A stretch of 64,000 nt of DNA from Ruminococcus callidus ATCC 27760. Its GTDB lineage: Bacteria; Bacillota; Clostridia; Oscillospirales; Ruminococcaceae. The DNA is taken from NCBI RefSeq assembly GCF_000468015.1, contig NZ_KI260389.1:77699-141698 (forward strand). Reading direction: 5' to 3'. The notes below the pieces were generated by a model. It saw only the letters and a program-made list of their open reading frames with translations. It was not told the origin of the DNA and searched no databases. Every line of letters starts with the position of its first letter. The stretch's first letter is position 1. A program made the translations under genes and the position numbers. Positions 26,532-35,931 of this stretch are shown here, piece by piece.

Positions 26532-27662
26532 TCACCTGATATCTACAACTTGACCGTTGACATTGATTTCTGCACCATCAACATCGATCAAAATATATTT
26601 TCTACCGTCTTTGTGATATGTATGAAGCGTATCGCAATTACCCATGCTCAATGCAATATCAGCTCTACCTGTCTTAATTGCAAGTTTCTTGTCTGTAAGA
26701 TTTGACACTAAAATATTGTCAGATACGCAATAACATTCAAATAATTCATCCACATGGTCAATAATAGTCTGTGGCATATTTAATTCTGATAAAATAGACT
26801 TCATTGTAAACGCGTCAAGCACAAATGGGGATGAATCATGTTCATGCTCAGCTGCAAGAACATTAATACGATTTACAACATCAAGCCATACAGAATAAGT
26901 CAAATGCTCATCAAGTATATTATCAAGCATTTCGCTGAAAATAGATCTCTGCATCACATATGGGATTCCGCACTTACAATGCAATACTTGACTTACAAGA
27001 TTCGTATTGATCTCAGATGGCTTACTTGTCATATAGATAATATGATTTACGTCTGCGCTTCGATCTGTAAACACAGGATACATGAAACCGTCTGTAGGTG
27101 TCTGAGATACAATTCTGTCATAAGCATTTTTCTTTTCAATTGTGTTATCAGACTCATTATAAATCAGACCATCTTCTCGAAGTTCTACGGGACAAAATGC
27201 AGTAACAATAAAATTGAAATCTGAATAATCTGATTCGTTTTCGGTATCATCTTTATGCTTATGGAACACTGTGTATGTACAATGACCAATCAGAACTGCA
27301 TAAGTTGACATCAGCATACCGTTTTCTGCTACGTTTGAAAGAAACTCAGATACAGCGTCTGTATCCAGCAGTTTAGTGTTTACAAGTGACCGAATGTTGG
27401 TTACAACAGGATCAGAATCTTTTACAGGATCTAAAAATGGATACTCATGCAGATTCTTACCAATGGACCCTCTGATTGATCTCTTCAATGCCTTAATGAT
27501 ACAGGAGTACTCCGGTTCAGATAGTGTATATGCACTTTTGGTATTCACGCACCGAACTGCATGCTCGCTATCGATAAACGCCGTAGTCACAGTATTTAAT
27601 GTAAACAGGTCATCATCTTCAGAGAAATGTCTCCGAATTTCGCTTAAAGTTTTCTTATTCAT
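26532..27662 (-). CDS. DUF4317 family protein between clamp-loader genes
   Basis: I choose ATG 27662, behind GCGAGG at the end of the delta gene (376 residues). It matches DUF4317 along its length: MNKKTLSEIRRHFSEDDDLF, LKRSIRGSIGKNLHEYPFLD, VLIGHCTYTVFHK, FNFIVTAFCPVELREDGLIY and DGFMYPVFTDRSADVNHIIY. The family is common in Firmicutes chromosomes and has no assigned role. Here it sits between the delta and delta-prime subunit genes, tightly spaced, which suggests a link with the clamp loader or replication fork. Confidence 0.8.
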   Translation of the reverse strand: MNKKTLSEIRRHFSEDDDLFTLNTVTTAFIDSEHAVRCVNTKSAYTLSEPEYSCIIKALKRSIRGSIGKNLHEYPFLDPVKDSDPVVTNIRSLVNTKLLDTDAVSEFLSNVAENGMLMSTYAVLIGHCTYTVFHKHKDDTENESDYSDFNFIVTAFCPVELREDGLIYNESDNTIEKKNAYDRIVSQTPTDGFMYPVFTDRSADVNHIIYMTSKPSEINTNLVSQVLHCKCGIPYVMQRSIFSEMLDNILDEHLTYSVWLDVVNRINVLAAEHEHDSSPFVLDAFTMKSILSELNMPQTIIDHVDELFECYCVSDNILVSNLTDKKLAIKTGRADIALSMGNCDTLHTYHKDGRKYILIDVDGAEINVNGQVVDIR

Positions 27663-27663
27663 A

Positions 27664-28578
27664 TTATACCTCGCAAGAAAATAAATTGGAATCTGGAATG
27701 TGTTCAAACTGTGTCAACACTATCAAATACACAAGTGTATCATATACATTGATATTGTCAGTCCGCAAATCAGATAATTTGTAGTACACGCTAGTAAACA
27801 TATTATATATGTCTAGATCAGTCCAACGGTCAACATATTTTCGATAAGGTGATTTATAGAACTTGTTTTTATGAAGTTTGTCCAATTCAAGCATTGTACT
27901 CAGCATCATATAAAACACCTGATTCAAGTCACCCGGATATGTATCAATTAGCTGCATGATGTATCGAAAGTTTCGAGATGCAATTGCAGTACGAAGCTCT
28001 AAGTCATCTGTTTCATTTTGACAATGAAAAATTTGCTGAATATTATCACTATCAAACTGTGATATCATAGAACATTTTGATATACATGCACATACATGAT
28101 ATGCAGTACTATAATCATATGTATATGTAGCAACTATCTGCAAAATTGATTCTGGTAAATCTGGATAATCTGACAAAATGTACTTATACACAAGATTTTT
28201 GTTTACACGATTGATTTCAACTGCAAAGTCAGAAAGATATTTCATACACTTTGCAGTCGCTTTGTCACTTTGATATATACATACAAGCGTACCATTGATA
28301 CTTACATTCGATAGTTCAGCTATAGAATCATCATTCAGTGAATTCAAAAAACCATCATCATATCGAACAATATACAGTTTCTGAGGTTCTGGTAAGAGCG
28401 ATTTAGTCTTAGAACGTTTGATTACGTCCTCGACAGTATCACACTCTATAGAAACTTTATATATTGACTTCAATATACGAATATATTTATGCTTGATTCC
28501 ATAGTCATCGCCGCAGAAGATATAGATCTTTCCAGGATTTTTTGATAGTATTTGCTTTCCTGCATCCTGAATCAGCAT
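27664..28578 (-). CDS. holA: Clamp loader delta subunit (HolA-like)
   Basis: The 304-residue protein starts MLIQDAGKQILSKNPGKIYI. It has the delta-subunit opening FCGDDYGIKHKYIRILKSIY, a short SLLPEPQKLYIVRYDD segment (interaction with the clamp in the family), and helical collar-like C-terminal half. No P-loop is present, as expected for delta. Delta opens the beta ring. Its start overlaps the last base of the upstream nuclease gene. Confidence 0.75.
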   Translation of the reverse strand: MLIQDAGKQILSKNPGKIYIFCGDDYGIKHKYIRILKSIYKVSIECDTVEDVIKRSKTKSLLPEPQKLYIVRYDDGFLNSLNDDSIAELSNVSINGTLVCIYQSDKATAKCMKYLSDFAVEINRVNKNLVYKYILSDYPDLPESILQIVATYTYDYSTAYHVCACISKCSMISQFDSDNIQQIFHCQNETDDLELRTAIASRNFRYIMQLIDTYPGDLNQVFYMMLSTMLELDKLHKNKFYKSPYRKYVDRWTDLDIYNMFTSVYYKLSDLRTDNINVYDTLVYLIVLTQFEHIPDSNLFSCEV

Positions 28579-29081
28579 TACAGATCACCATCCAAAATAC
28601 CTTTAAATGTCGGAAGTGACACAATCATAACCGGATATGATACATCTGGAAAGTCTGAAACAATAATAGCATATGAATAATGCAATGTGTCCTTCATATA
28701 CTTGTGTTTAATGACAATTCCAGATTTATTGCACTTAATATCTGGGTTATGAACACACTCCAATGTAAGTATATTCACGCATCGTTTTGGCAGCATACAC
28801 CATGTATTTTCAATTTTCTGGGTTCCATTATCGGCAAATAAAATGGGGCAACGCATTTCAGATTCAGCCTCATGTTGAATCTTATTCCAAACGCGGCTGT
28901 AAAATTTGATGTCATTCACAGTCTTTGTATGCGTTTTGCACTCACCTAAATGGCAGTCAGACCGAATATCGCCTGGATGAAAATCTCTGGCACCGCTACC
29001 AGGTACAACATCCCATCCTAAATATTCGGCGATCATATGCTCCTGTTTACAGCTGTAGTGTTTGGTTGGATTCTGATCCAT
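28578..29081 (-). CDS. PD-(D/E)XK nuclease, Holliday-junction-resolvase-like
   Basis: I choose ATG 29081, behind GGAGG inside the end of the recombinase gene (167 residues). The core is EHMIAEYLGWDVVPGSGARD followed by FHPGDIRSDCHLGECKTHTK, which gives the E, GD and ExK signature of PD-(D/E)XK enzymes related to Hjc and phage resolvases. Overlap with the recombinase gene supports a role in recombination or branch resolution before packaging. Confidence 0.75.
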   Translation of the reverse strand: MDQNPTKHYSCKQEHMIAEYLGWDVVPGSGARDFHPGDIRSDCHLGECKTHTKTVNDIKFYSRVWNKIQHEAESEMRCPILFADNGTQKIENTWCMLPKRCVNILTLECVHNPDIKCNKSGIVIKHKYMKDTLHYSYAIIVSDFPDVSYPVMIVSLPTFKGILDGDL

Positions 29082-30240
29082 TTTCATCCTCCGTTCCTGC
29101 ATCTGTAGTGATTCCATTGATGTCATCTGTAATGAACTTCTTTAATCGCTCGTAGTATTCAGTATTGGTTGCCAGATACTCATACACCTTAGATAATCCA
29201 TTCAGCTTAATCGGTTTACCATCAGCAGTTTCTAGCACCTCTCCAGTGTATGGATCACAAATTGTGAACCATGCACCCGCTTTATGGATAACTCCATACC
29301 GCTTAATTGCAAGTGAAGCATAGTCGAAGTCTGGCCGAATACCAGACTGGCACATCAAAAAGTAACTTCCCTGCTTTCGGTCATAAGGTGCAGTTTTCTG
29401 CTTAACAATTTTAGCATTGATAATATATCCTGCTGGATTCTCAGTTTTTGTAGGAAGTTCATTTCCAAGAAAATCGACAGGAGCTCCGATTCGGAACTGA
29501 ACTCGCAGACCAGCGTAAAATTTTGCGGCTTTACCACCAGGTGTATTCGCTACATATGGATTATCAAGGTTATCTCGAGTTTGATTAATTGTAAGCAGTG
29601 TACAATGATATCTTGATAGTTTAGGAACAATTTTTCTAAAGAATATGGTTAGTAATCCGGCCAAAGGAGCTACAGTTCGCTCTCCATATTTCTTTTCAAG
29701 TTCTTTTCCTGTAACCAAAGATGGAATAGAATCCAGTACAAGAAGTCCAATTTCACCAGTACAAATCAAATCCTCTATAGTTTGAAGTATATCCTCTGCC
29801 GGAACATCAGGTGGTTGCATAAGTTTGATATCAGTATGTGCAATACCTAATTTTTCAGACCAATCAAGATCAAACGTATGCTCTAAATCAATATATGTCA
29901 CTTTTTTAGGTCCAACACATTCAAAATCTTCCAATTCAGAGCGAGCAGACTTATCTCCAGATGTAATTCTAGAACTTAATAGCTCAATATGCTCCATATA
30001 TTCTTGTTTGAATATCTCAATTGCATTTTTGCAAATATCAACAGCAGTGGTAGTTTTTCCACCACTAAATTCACCAAAAAACTCAGTAATTTTATCACGA
30101 GGAATACCACCATATGTACACCAGTTCATTAATGGTGATGAAAACGGTAATTTTTCACCATGTGTAATGTTAGCAGTATTCATCAAGTCACTACAATTCC
30201 ACTCTTTTTTCTTTTTGTTGATAATGTCATCAAATGTCAT
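29047..30240 (-). CDS. RecA/UvsX-type recombinase
   Basis: I choose ATG 30240 behind GGGGTGA (397 residues). The RecA core is clear: Walker A GEFSGGKTTT (near residues 56-65), Walker B IGLLVLDSIPSL, and the DNA-binding loop region TINQTRDNLDNPYVANTPGG. There is a lid-type helical insertion between residues about 75 and 110. It is longer than bacterial RecA and closer in layout to phage UvsX-like proteins. It promotes strand exchange in recombination-dependent replication. Confidence 0.85.
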   Translation of the reverse strand: MTFDDIINKKKKEWNCSDLMNTANITHGEKLPFSSPLMNWCTYGGIPRDKITEFFGEFSGGKTTTAVDICKNAIEIFKQEYMEHIELLSSRITSGDKSARSELEDFECVGPKKVTYIDLEHTFDLDWSEKLGIAHTDIKLMQPPDVPAEDILQTIEDLICTGEIGLLVLDSIPSLVTGKELEKKYGERTVAPLAGLLTIFFRKIVPKLSRYHCTLLTINQTRDNLDNPYVANTPGGKAAKFYAGLRVQFRIGAPVDFLGNELPTKTENPAGYIINAKIVKQKTAPYDRKQGSYFLMCQSGIRPDFDYASLAIKRYGVIHKAGAWFTICDPYTGEVLETADGKPIKLNGLSKVYEYLATNTEYYERLKKFITDDINGITTDAGTEDENGSESNQTLQL

Positions 30241-30245
30241 GAAAA

Positions 30246-30785
30246 TCACCCCTTGATATAGGACTTTACATTATAGTCTGGAAGATCTGACACTTCACTT
30301 ATTGGATTCACTTGTTCTGTCTTTCGTCTTGCATCCCAAATCTTCTTTGAACTCATAATCAACTCACGACAGAATGAAATTTCATTCTCTACTCGTGTAA
30401 TCACAGAATCAAATGCAGTTACAAGCAACTTATCAGGAATCATTTGTAACTCTGCGTCAGATTTTCGTTTTGGTGCAGTAGTTTCAGATGATGATTTTAT
30501 CAAATCCGATTCTTTTTGCTTATTTCTAAGCTTTACAACCTCATAACTGAGCCGAAACTGATTCAAAACCTCTGAAACATCAAACAGTTTCATTGGTAAA
30601 TCAATTAAAATCTGGCTAAGTTCATCGTCTGTAATCGGATGTGTTTTTGATTGCACACGTTCAAATAAAACTCGTGCATTTAAAAAATATTCAGCGAATT
30701 TCTCATCATAAATCTCACTACACCATGACACAACTGATTCAATATCCTTAGTGTTCTCAGACATCACAGAATTTAAATCAATCAT
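30246..30785 (-). CDS. Hypothetical replication/recombination accessory protein
   Basis: The 179-residue protein is largely helical (FAEYFLNARVLFERVQSK, SEVLNQFRLSYEVVKLRNK, ITRVENEISFCRELIMSS). No catalytic motif is seen. It lies between dnaX and the recombinase with overlaps on both sides. By position it could be a recombination mediator of UvsY kind, but the sequence does not prove this. Confidence 0.5.
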   Translation of the reverse strand: MIDLNSVMSENTKDIESVVSWCSEIYDEKFAEYFLNARVLFERVQSKTHPITDDELSQILIDLPMKLFDVSEVLNQFRLSYEVVKLRNKQKESDLIKSSSETTAPKRKSDAELQMIPDKLLVTAFDSVITRVENEISFCRELIMSSKKIWDARRKTEQVNPISEVSDLPDYNVKSYIKG

Positions 30786-31813
30786 CCACTCGCCTTCTTC
30801 CTTGGTGGCATACAGAGAAATGTTAATGCAATTTCCTGCTGATATGAAGTAGTTCTAAGTTCTCGAAGCATCTTAATAAGGATGTTTGAGAGCTTCAAAC
30901 ATACTGATGCATGAGCAGTTGTATACAAAGATATTTTATCAGCATAGTGAGATGGTATCATCGTAGCATCAATATCTTGCATGAACACATATTTTACAAT
31001 GTTCATAACAAATGAATGAAATGATTCAAACCACTTTACAAAATTCTTGCCGCTATTATAGACATGATTAATCATTGATGTTATCTTTGCATTATCATGC
31101 TTTGTAATAGCGCTCAGCAAGGCAAAATAATCATCATAGTCTGGAAGCCCTAAAGCAATAGACAAAGATTCTGATGTAATATTATTGCTGTAAGTCAATG
31201 CTTTATCAAGGAGCGTAAGTGCGTCTCGCATACCACCATTTGCAAGTTTTGCAATATAGGAAATTGCATCCTCTGTATATGTGATATTAGAAGAATCTGA
31301 ATTTTCTCTGGAGATAACATATTCAAGACGATCCTTAATTTCAGTTACGCTTAATTTTGATAGCTGAAATGTCTGAACTCGTGACAATATAGTTTCCGGA
31401 ATTTTTTCCGGATTTGTTGTACAAAAAATAAAAATGCTCATGGCTGGTACATCCTCAATGGTTTTGAGAAGTGCTTGCCAACTTGAATTTGTCAATGAAT
31501 GGCATTCATCTATAATGAACACCTTGTACTTTTGCCCTACTGGGTACAACTTTGCTTGTTGAATAAGGTCTCGAATGATATCAACACCATTATTTGACGC
31601 AGCATCCAGTTCAATGACATTACCATCTTCGCCATTCAATGATGATGCGATAATACGAGCCATAGTAGTTTTACCTGTACCAGCAGGACCTATCAACAGA
31701 AAGTTTCTGTTTGATAATTCATGACAGCATATGTTTCTTAGCATATCCACAACAAATGGCTGTGCTACAACATCATCCCATGATGTAGGTCTATATTTAT
31801 TTGCTAATGACAA
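30782..31813 (-). CDS. dnaX: Clamp loader gamma/tau subunit (DnaX-like)
   Basis: The likely start is TTG 31813 behind GGGGGTGA (343 residues, starting SLANKYRPTSWDDVVAQ). It has Walker A LLIGPAGTGKTTMARI, Walker B VFIIDECHSL, sensor ALLKTIEDVPAMSIFIFCTT and SRC-type ILSRVQ. The zinc module usual in bacterial DnaX is missing. It is the ATPase motor of the clamp loader. Length equals a short gamma form without tau extension. Confidence 0.9.
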   Translation of the reverse strand: MSLANKYRPTSWDDVVAQPFVVDMLRNICCHELSNRNFLLIGPAGTGKTTMARIIASSLNGEDGNVIELDAASNNGVDIIRDLIQQAKLYPVGQKYKVFIIDECHSLTNSSWQALLKTIEDVPAMSIFIFCTTNPEKIPETILSRVQTFQLSKLSVTEIKDRLEYVISRENSDSSNITYTEDAISYIAKLANGGMRDALTLLDKALTYSNNITSESLSIALGLPDYDDYFALLSAITKHDNAKITSMINHVYNSGKNFVKWFESFHSFVMNIVKYVFMQDIDATMIPSHYADKISLYTTAHASVCLKLSNILIKMLRELRTTSYQQEIALTFLCMPPRKKASG

Positions 31814-31817
31814 AGTA

Positions 31818-32591
31818 TCACCCCCACTCTGTGCATTTCTTTTGATACTCGCAATTTCTACACATATAATCAGCATGCGGTAGTTTCTCTGGAGCTAGAT
31901 TGTGGTCAACCATCTCCATGATATAATCAAATTTGTTTTTCACATGTATCATATCATCAATGCTGAAATGTTCTTCGTAGCATTTCATACCACCATATTG
32001 TCTATCTTCATAAAGCATTAAGACATCTGGAAGTTGTAGTAATGTACTATAGCACATCACCTGATCCATATGCACTGATTTTGGATCTGTCAATTCTTCC
32101 CAACTATTATACTCTGAAGTTTTGATCTCCAGAAGATATAGTTTGTTGTTCCACCGAACAATACCATCACACGCAAATTTAATCGGTGGATATTGAATAG
32201 ATATTCTAGATTCAAATCCAGCTTTTTGAATGGTGTAGTCATATGGATAATCTGGAATGCCAGAAAGATATGTTTCTACATCAATCCAGTCTTGTCCAAG
32301 CATTTTAGATAACTTTGATTGAATTGCAGTATGTCTAGCAGTTCCAACCTCTGCTGTGTGCTGTAGGCTTAAATCTGGAACCTGAACAACATCAGGAGTT
32401 GTTCCACGCAACCGAAACCAATTCTTCCTAGCACATCGAAAGCTGGACGGTGCAAATGTCCTCGATTTAGGTCTATTAAGACTGCTCTGTACAGTGTCAT
32501 GCAGATACATCTCGTAAGCATCCAAAAAGTTGCTGCTATTGGCAGAATTAAATCGGACAACCGCCGCCATGTTAGCGGTCTTAAAGCCCAT
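31818..32591 (-). CDS. Cas4/RecB-family exonuclease with Fe-S cysteine cluster
   Basis: The 257-residue protein has SSFRCARKNWFRLRG with the first Cys. The PD-(D/E)XK core follows: GTARHTAIQSKL, FACDGIVRWNNKLYLLEIKT, and the Q motif MDQVMCYSTLL. The C-terminal Cys cluster is YMCRNCEYQKKC. This layout is that of Cas4/AddB-type nucleases with an iron-sulfur cluster. In a phage replisome it could trim DNA ends for recombination or degrade host DNA. It is not near any CRISPR array. Confidence 0.8.
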   Translation of the reverse strand: MGFKTANMAAVVRFNSANSSNFLDAYEMYLHDTVQSSLNRPKSRTFAPSSFRCARKNWFRLRGTTPDVVQVPDLSLQHTAEVGTARHTAIQSKLSKMLGQDWIDVETYLSGIPDYPYDYTIQKAGFESRISIQYPPIKFACDGIVRWNNKLYLLEIKTSEYNSWEELTDPKSVHMDQVMCYSTLLQLPDVLMLYEDRQYGGMKCYEEHFSIDDMIHVKNKFDYIMEMVDHNLAPEKLPHADYMCRNCEYQKKCTEWG

Positions 32592-33694
32592 CACTCACAC
32601 GCTCCAAGAACAACTGTGAGATAATCACACTCGCAGGTAATTCCAACAATTTCATCTCCATTATATGTAGGTCGGATTGTAACATCATCACTTGGAAGGT
32701 GAGATACCACTTTACCAAACAAGTCTGGATTAAACTTCAGTGTGTATGAATTCACTGGACCATTTACAACAGGAATCTTACATTCCATAGTAGGTGTCTT
32801 AAAATCGATGTACTCCCCAGTGAAATCACAATTGATTGTGTAACCTCTTGGAGCAAGCATCGATGCCTGAGACATTGCCTTTTTCAAATCAGCAGTTTTT
32901 GCAAGCATGCTTGTATCATTATTAGACTGCATCAAACCAATAATCATATCAGCATTATAGCTGCCAACTTCGTCGGATTCATAAATTGGTGCAAAACTTG
33001 CAAGGCATTCATACGCATCTGTAATAGATGCCACTACAAATTTGTCATCACGCTTTACAAGTACACCAGATGTAATGCTAGCCAGAACATTTACAACTGT
33101 ATCCTGAATCATACATGTTTCTTCAATTCCAGAAATGGAACTGTGTGTAAGCAGACTGTTATCCATATCGCAAACAAGTGCATCACCATCAGAAGAAACA
33201 TAAACAAGTGTATAAAGTACATTACTGGACGCGTCAGACTTCACATACAACTGACTAGATTTGATTGCTTTCCAGTCAGAAACATCAATAGTAATTGCCT
33301 TATCAAGTTCTGCACTTGTAATCTCTGAAATAACATTCGGAATGAAATCCATCGTAGATGCTGCCTTTTGAAGCATATACTTAGAACTGCCGCTATGCAG
33401 AATAAGGCAGTCTCCTGTGAATTCAAACACAACTCGATCTGAACCAGAAAGTGTTCCTACAAGCTTTTTGAATAAAGCTGCATCCACATATACAGATGAA
33501 TCAGCACCATCGCCAGATCCCTTAAAATTGATGCTGGTAGACACAAATTCACCATCGTGATGAATTGTCAGTGTTGTATTGGACGCTGAAATGTATACAA
33601 CACTGCTTTTCGGATAGTATCTTGTGATATTGGCATCTACAATTGCCAGATTTACACCACTAATCAGCGGCTTTGTACTTACGGAAAACTTCAT
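32591..33694 (-). CDS. dnaN: DNA polymerase III beta sliding clamp
   Basis: The 367-residue protein has the length and three-domain layout of bacterial beta clamps. An N-terminal MKFSVSTKPLISGVNLA is followed by the VFEFTGDCLILHSGSSKYML block, the NADMIIGLMQSNNDTSML region, and a C-terminal end near VGITCECDYLTVVLGAC. Conservation is weak at the sequence level, but composition and neighbourhood (dnaX, delta, delta-prime, polymerase) agree. It gives processivity to the phage polymerase. Confidence 0.75.
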   Translation of the reverse strand: MKFSVSTKPLISGVNLAIVDANITRYYPKSSVVYISASNTTLTIHHDGEFVSTSINFKGSGDGADSSVYVDAALFKKLVGTLSGSDRVVFEFTGDCLILHSGSSKYMLQKAASTMDFIPNVISEITSAELDKAITIDVSDWKAIKSSQLYVKSDASSNVLYTLVYVSSDGDALVCDMDNSLLTHSSISGIEETCMIQDTVVNVLASITSGVLVKRDDKFVVASITDAYECLASFAPIYESDEVGSYNADMIIGLMQSNNDTSMLAKTADLKKAMSQASMLAPRGYTINCDFTGEYIDFKTPTMECKIPVVNGPVNSYTLKFNPDLFGKVVSHLPSDDVTIRPTYNGDEIVGITCECDYLTVVLGACE

Positions 33695-33714
33695 GATAAA
33701 ACAAACCTCCTAAG

Positions 33715-35931
33715 TTATACATGTTTTTCGCCGGGTGCATATCCAGTATGCACTTTTGTATGGATGTGTTCTAGGAACTCACCCTCTGTAATATTATAAC
33801 GATTGCAATAGTCTAACATATCGGATTCTACGGTGTCACTCCATACACCATTTACACCAAGGGCTTCATCACCTTCAGGCTTTCCCCCATCTGCTGTTTT
33901 ATACACAGGAAGATCATACCCAACTTCAAATAGATGATACTGAATCCAGGCGATTTCATCCTTCTCTGTAGGGTGTACAGTGAATGGCTGTTTATAGCGA
34001 CATGGATATTCCAGACCATACCAGCGATATGTTGTTGTGACATCACATTTGATGGAAAATGGTAGGAAATTTGCAGCAGAGCACATAGAACTACTCAAAA
34101 TCTCTCCGCCCTCTTTCCACTTGTCGATAGGAACTTCTGCAATCAGCTCATCATGAACTGGAACAAGGACTCTACCACCAATCTTATTCCATTCTGGATT
34201 ATTCTCTACTTTTAGCATAGCTAATTTTGTTAAATCAGCAGCACTTCCTTGAATAATTGAGTTTCCTGTGATATACACACTACCATTTCGTCGAGCAATC
34301 CAAGTACCATTTCCAGTTGTAACGCACCAAACGGTATCAACCACTGATGCAGATTTATGATCTGGATATATATGAGCTCGTTTACGTTTATTTATATAAA
34401 CAAGATAATACGGATTTTTTGTATTTATATACCCTGATGGATTAGAAACATTCCCATAGTGAATAGATGATTCAGTAGGATCGATTTTATACATATGAGA
34501 TACATGACCCCCAATCACACACAAATACTGAAATATATCAGCTTTTTCAGCAGAATTGCAAGTATAGCAAGTTTGACTACCACTCGTCCAACCATCACCC
34601 TGAATCATAGCACTAATTAAAATATTTGCTTGCCGTTCAGATAAACTTGAAACAAACTCATATTTCAATGTTCGGTTTTCTAGCAAATTTAAAACATCCA
34701 GTGTCACATCACATTTATACAAATATATATCATGATAAGTGTTATTTCTAACATTATCAGTATACTTGATACCTAAACGGTGCAACACAGAAATCATATC
34801 TTGATAAACACCTGCACCTTTAGCACGTTTAGTGTCTTGATACAATCTTACACAATAATGCTTAGATGAAATGGTCCCATCAGTTGCAATCCAGCCAATC
34901 AATTTTATAAAATCATCGCTATATGATGATTCTGGAATATTGTTATCGCTCATCCGCAATATAGGTGGATCAACCCATTTAATATTCATGATGTGTTCTG
35001 TAGTAACAAACTTTGCCCCCTTATTCCCAGCTTGACAAACCCATCTGTGATTTGGAGTGGAAACCGCAGAGAATGCGTTTGACTTAAACTCAAATACTTC
35101 ATGTTCACCGGGGTAAATATGCACTGCTTGTACTTTATCATGTGTGATGCAATTCAGATTCATAGAATAACTCAAAATAGAATCTCCTACAGAAACTTGA
35201 TTGTATCGTTTCCAACCGGAAGTTGTCAGTATCTCTGTCTCAGTATCAACACAGTTTACACACTGTCTCGATCCATCAGCAATTTTGCGGTTATTATTAA
35301 TAACCTTGATATGATCTTCTTCGGCAAGTGCTCTGATACGTTTTGCAACTTGTCCAAAATACTTATAAGACTTTAATTCACGATATAATGCGACTTTTAC
35401 TCTATCTGGAATGTCATCTGTTACATCCAAAGTAGACGCATCAAGTGGATCAATGTCCGGATTCACATAACCCTTCAAAGGTTTAAATTCAAATTCTGGA
35501 AGTTGCATTTCTGGAATATGCCGCCTTCTTCCAAGGATGGTTTCAACATACCCCTTTTCTTTTGCGCATCTCTGTGCATTAATCATCAGTTTCCGGAGTG
35601 CAGGAAACGCATTCAGAACTGAGTCGTACACATACTGTGCTTGTTTTAATTTCTTCTCATCAGACCAATCCATATGACTATATAGCTGGTCTGCAATCGT
35701 GTTAATAGAACGTCCATATAAAATTCCAAGTACCACACTTTTAGATTCTGAACGTCTTGCTTTTCCTTCTGGTTGATAAGCTCCGGTAGTAGGATTGAAT
35801 TCAAGGCAATCTTCATAGCTCATATTAAATGCGATAGACGCAATGAAACTATAAATATCCTTGTTCTCCTGAAAAGACCGGATCATATTTTCGTCCTGAC
35901 TGACAAATGCGGTCAATTTTGGTTCTTGCTG
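33715..35931 (-). CDS. polA: Family A DNA polymerase, second exon, with in-frame intein
   Basis: This reading frame has no start of its own. It begins at 35931 with QQEPKLTAFVSQ, which completes motif A after splicing. It contains motif B (ARRSESKSVVLGILYGRS), the GRRRHIPEM region, and then a 331-residue intein (34261-35253). After the intein come SIIQGSAADLTKLAM and motif C VHDE. Spliced and without intein the polymerase is about 861 residues (454 + 407). Invasions by a group I intron and an intein both sit in highly conserved active-site regions. Confidence 0.9.
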   Translation of the reverse strand, partial: QQEPKLTAFVSQDENMIRSFQENKDIYSFIASIAFNMSYEDCLEFNPTTGAYQPEGKARRSESKSVVLGILYGRSINTIADQLYSHMDWSDEKKLKQAQYVYDSVLNAFPALRKLMINAQRCAKEKGYVETILGRRRHIPEMQLPEFEFKPLKGYVNPDIDPLDASTLDVTDDIPDRVKVALYRELKSYKYFGQVAKRIRALAEEDHIKVINNNRKIADGSRQCVNCVDTETEILTTSGWKRYNQVSVGDSILSYSMNLNCITHDKVQAVHIYPGEHEVFEFKSNAFSAVSTPNHRWVCQAGNKGAKFVTTEHIMNIKWVDPPILRMSDNNIPESSYSDDFIKLIGWIATDGTISSKHYCVRLYQDTKRAKGAGVYQDMISVLHRLGIKYTDNVRNNTYHDIYLYKCDVTLDVLNLLENRTLKYEFVSSLSERQANILISAMIQGDGWTSGSQTCYTCNSAEKADIFQYLCVIGGHVSHMYKIDPTESSIHYGNVSNPSGYINTKNPYYLVYINKRKRAHIYPDHKSASVVDTVWCVTTGNGTWIARRNGSVYITGNSIIQGSAADLTKLAMLKVENNPEWNKIGGRVLVPVHDELIAEVPIDKWKEGGEILSSSMCSAANFLPFSIKCDVTTTYRWYGLEYPCRYKQPFTVHPTEKDEIAWIQYHLFEVGYDLPVYKTADGGKPEGDEALGVNGVWSDTVESDMLDYCNRYNITEGEFLEHIHTKVHTGYAPGEKHV
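34261..35253 (-). mobile_element. LAGLIDADG intein in DNA polymerase
   Basis: The 331-residue intein begins CVDTETEILTTSGWKRYNQV and contains block B VSTPNHRWV. It has two LAGLIDADG-type helices (KLIGWIATDGTISS and ILISAMIQGDGWTSG) and ends VYITGN before Ser. The penultimate residue is Gly, not the usual His. The insertion point is CVN/SIIQGSAAD. Confidence 0.9.

Noticed and set aside
31818-32591. CRISPR locus because of the Cas4-like nuclease
   Set aside because: No repeat-spacer array or other cas gene is present; the gene belongs to the replication operon.
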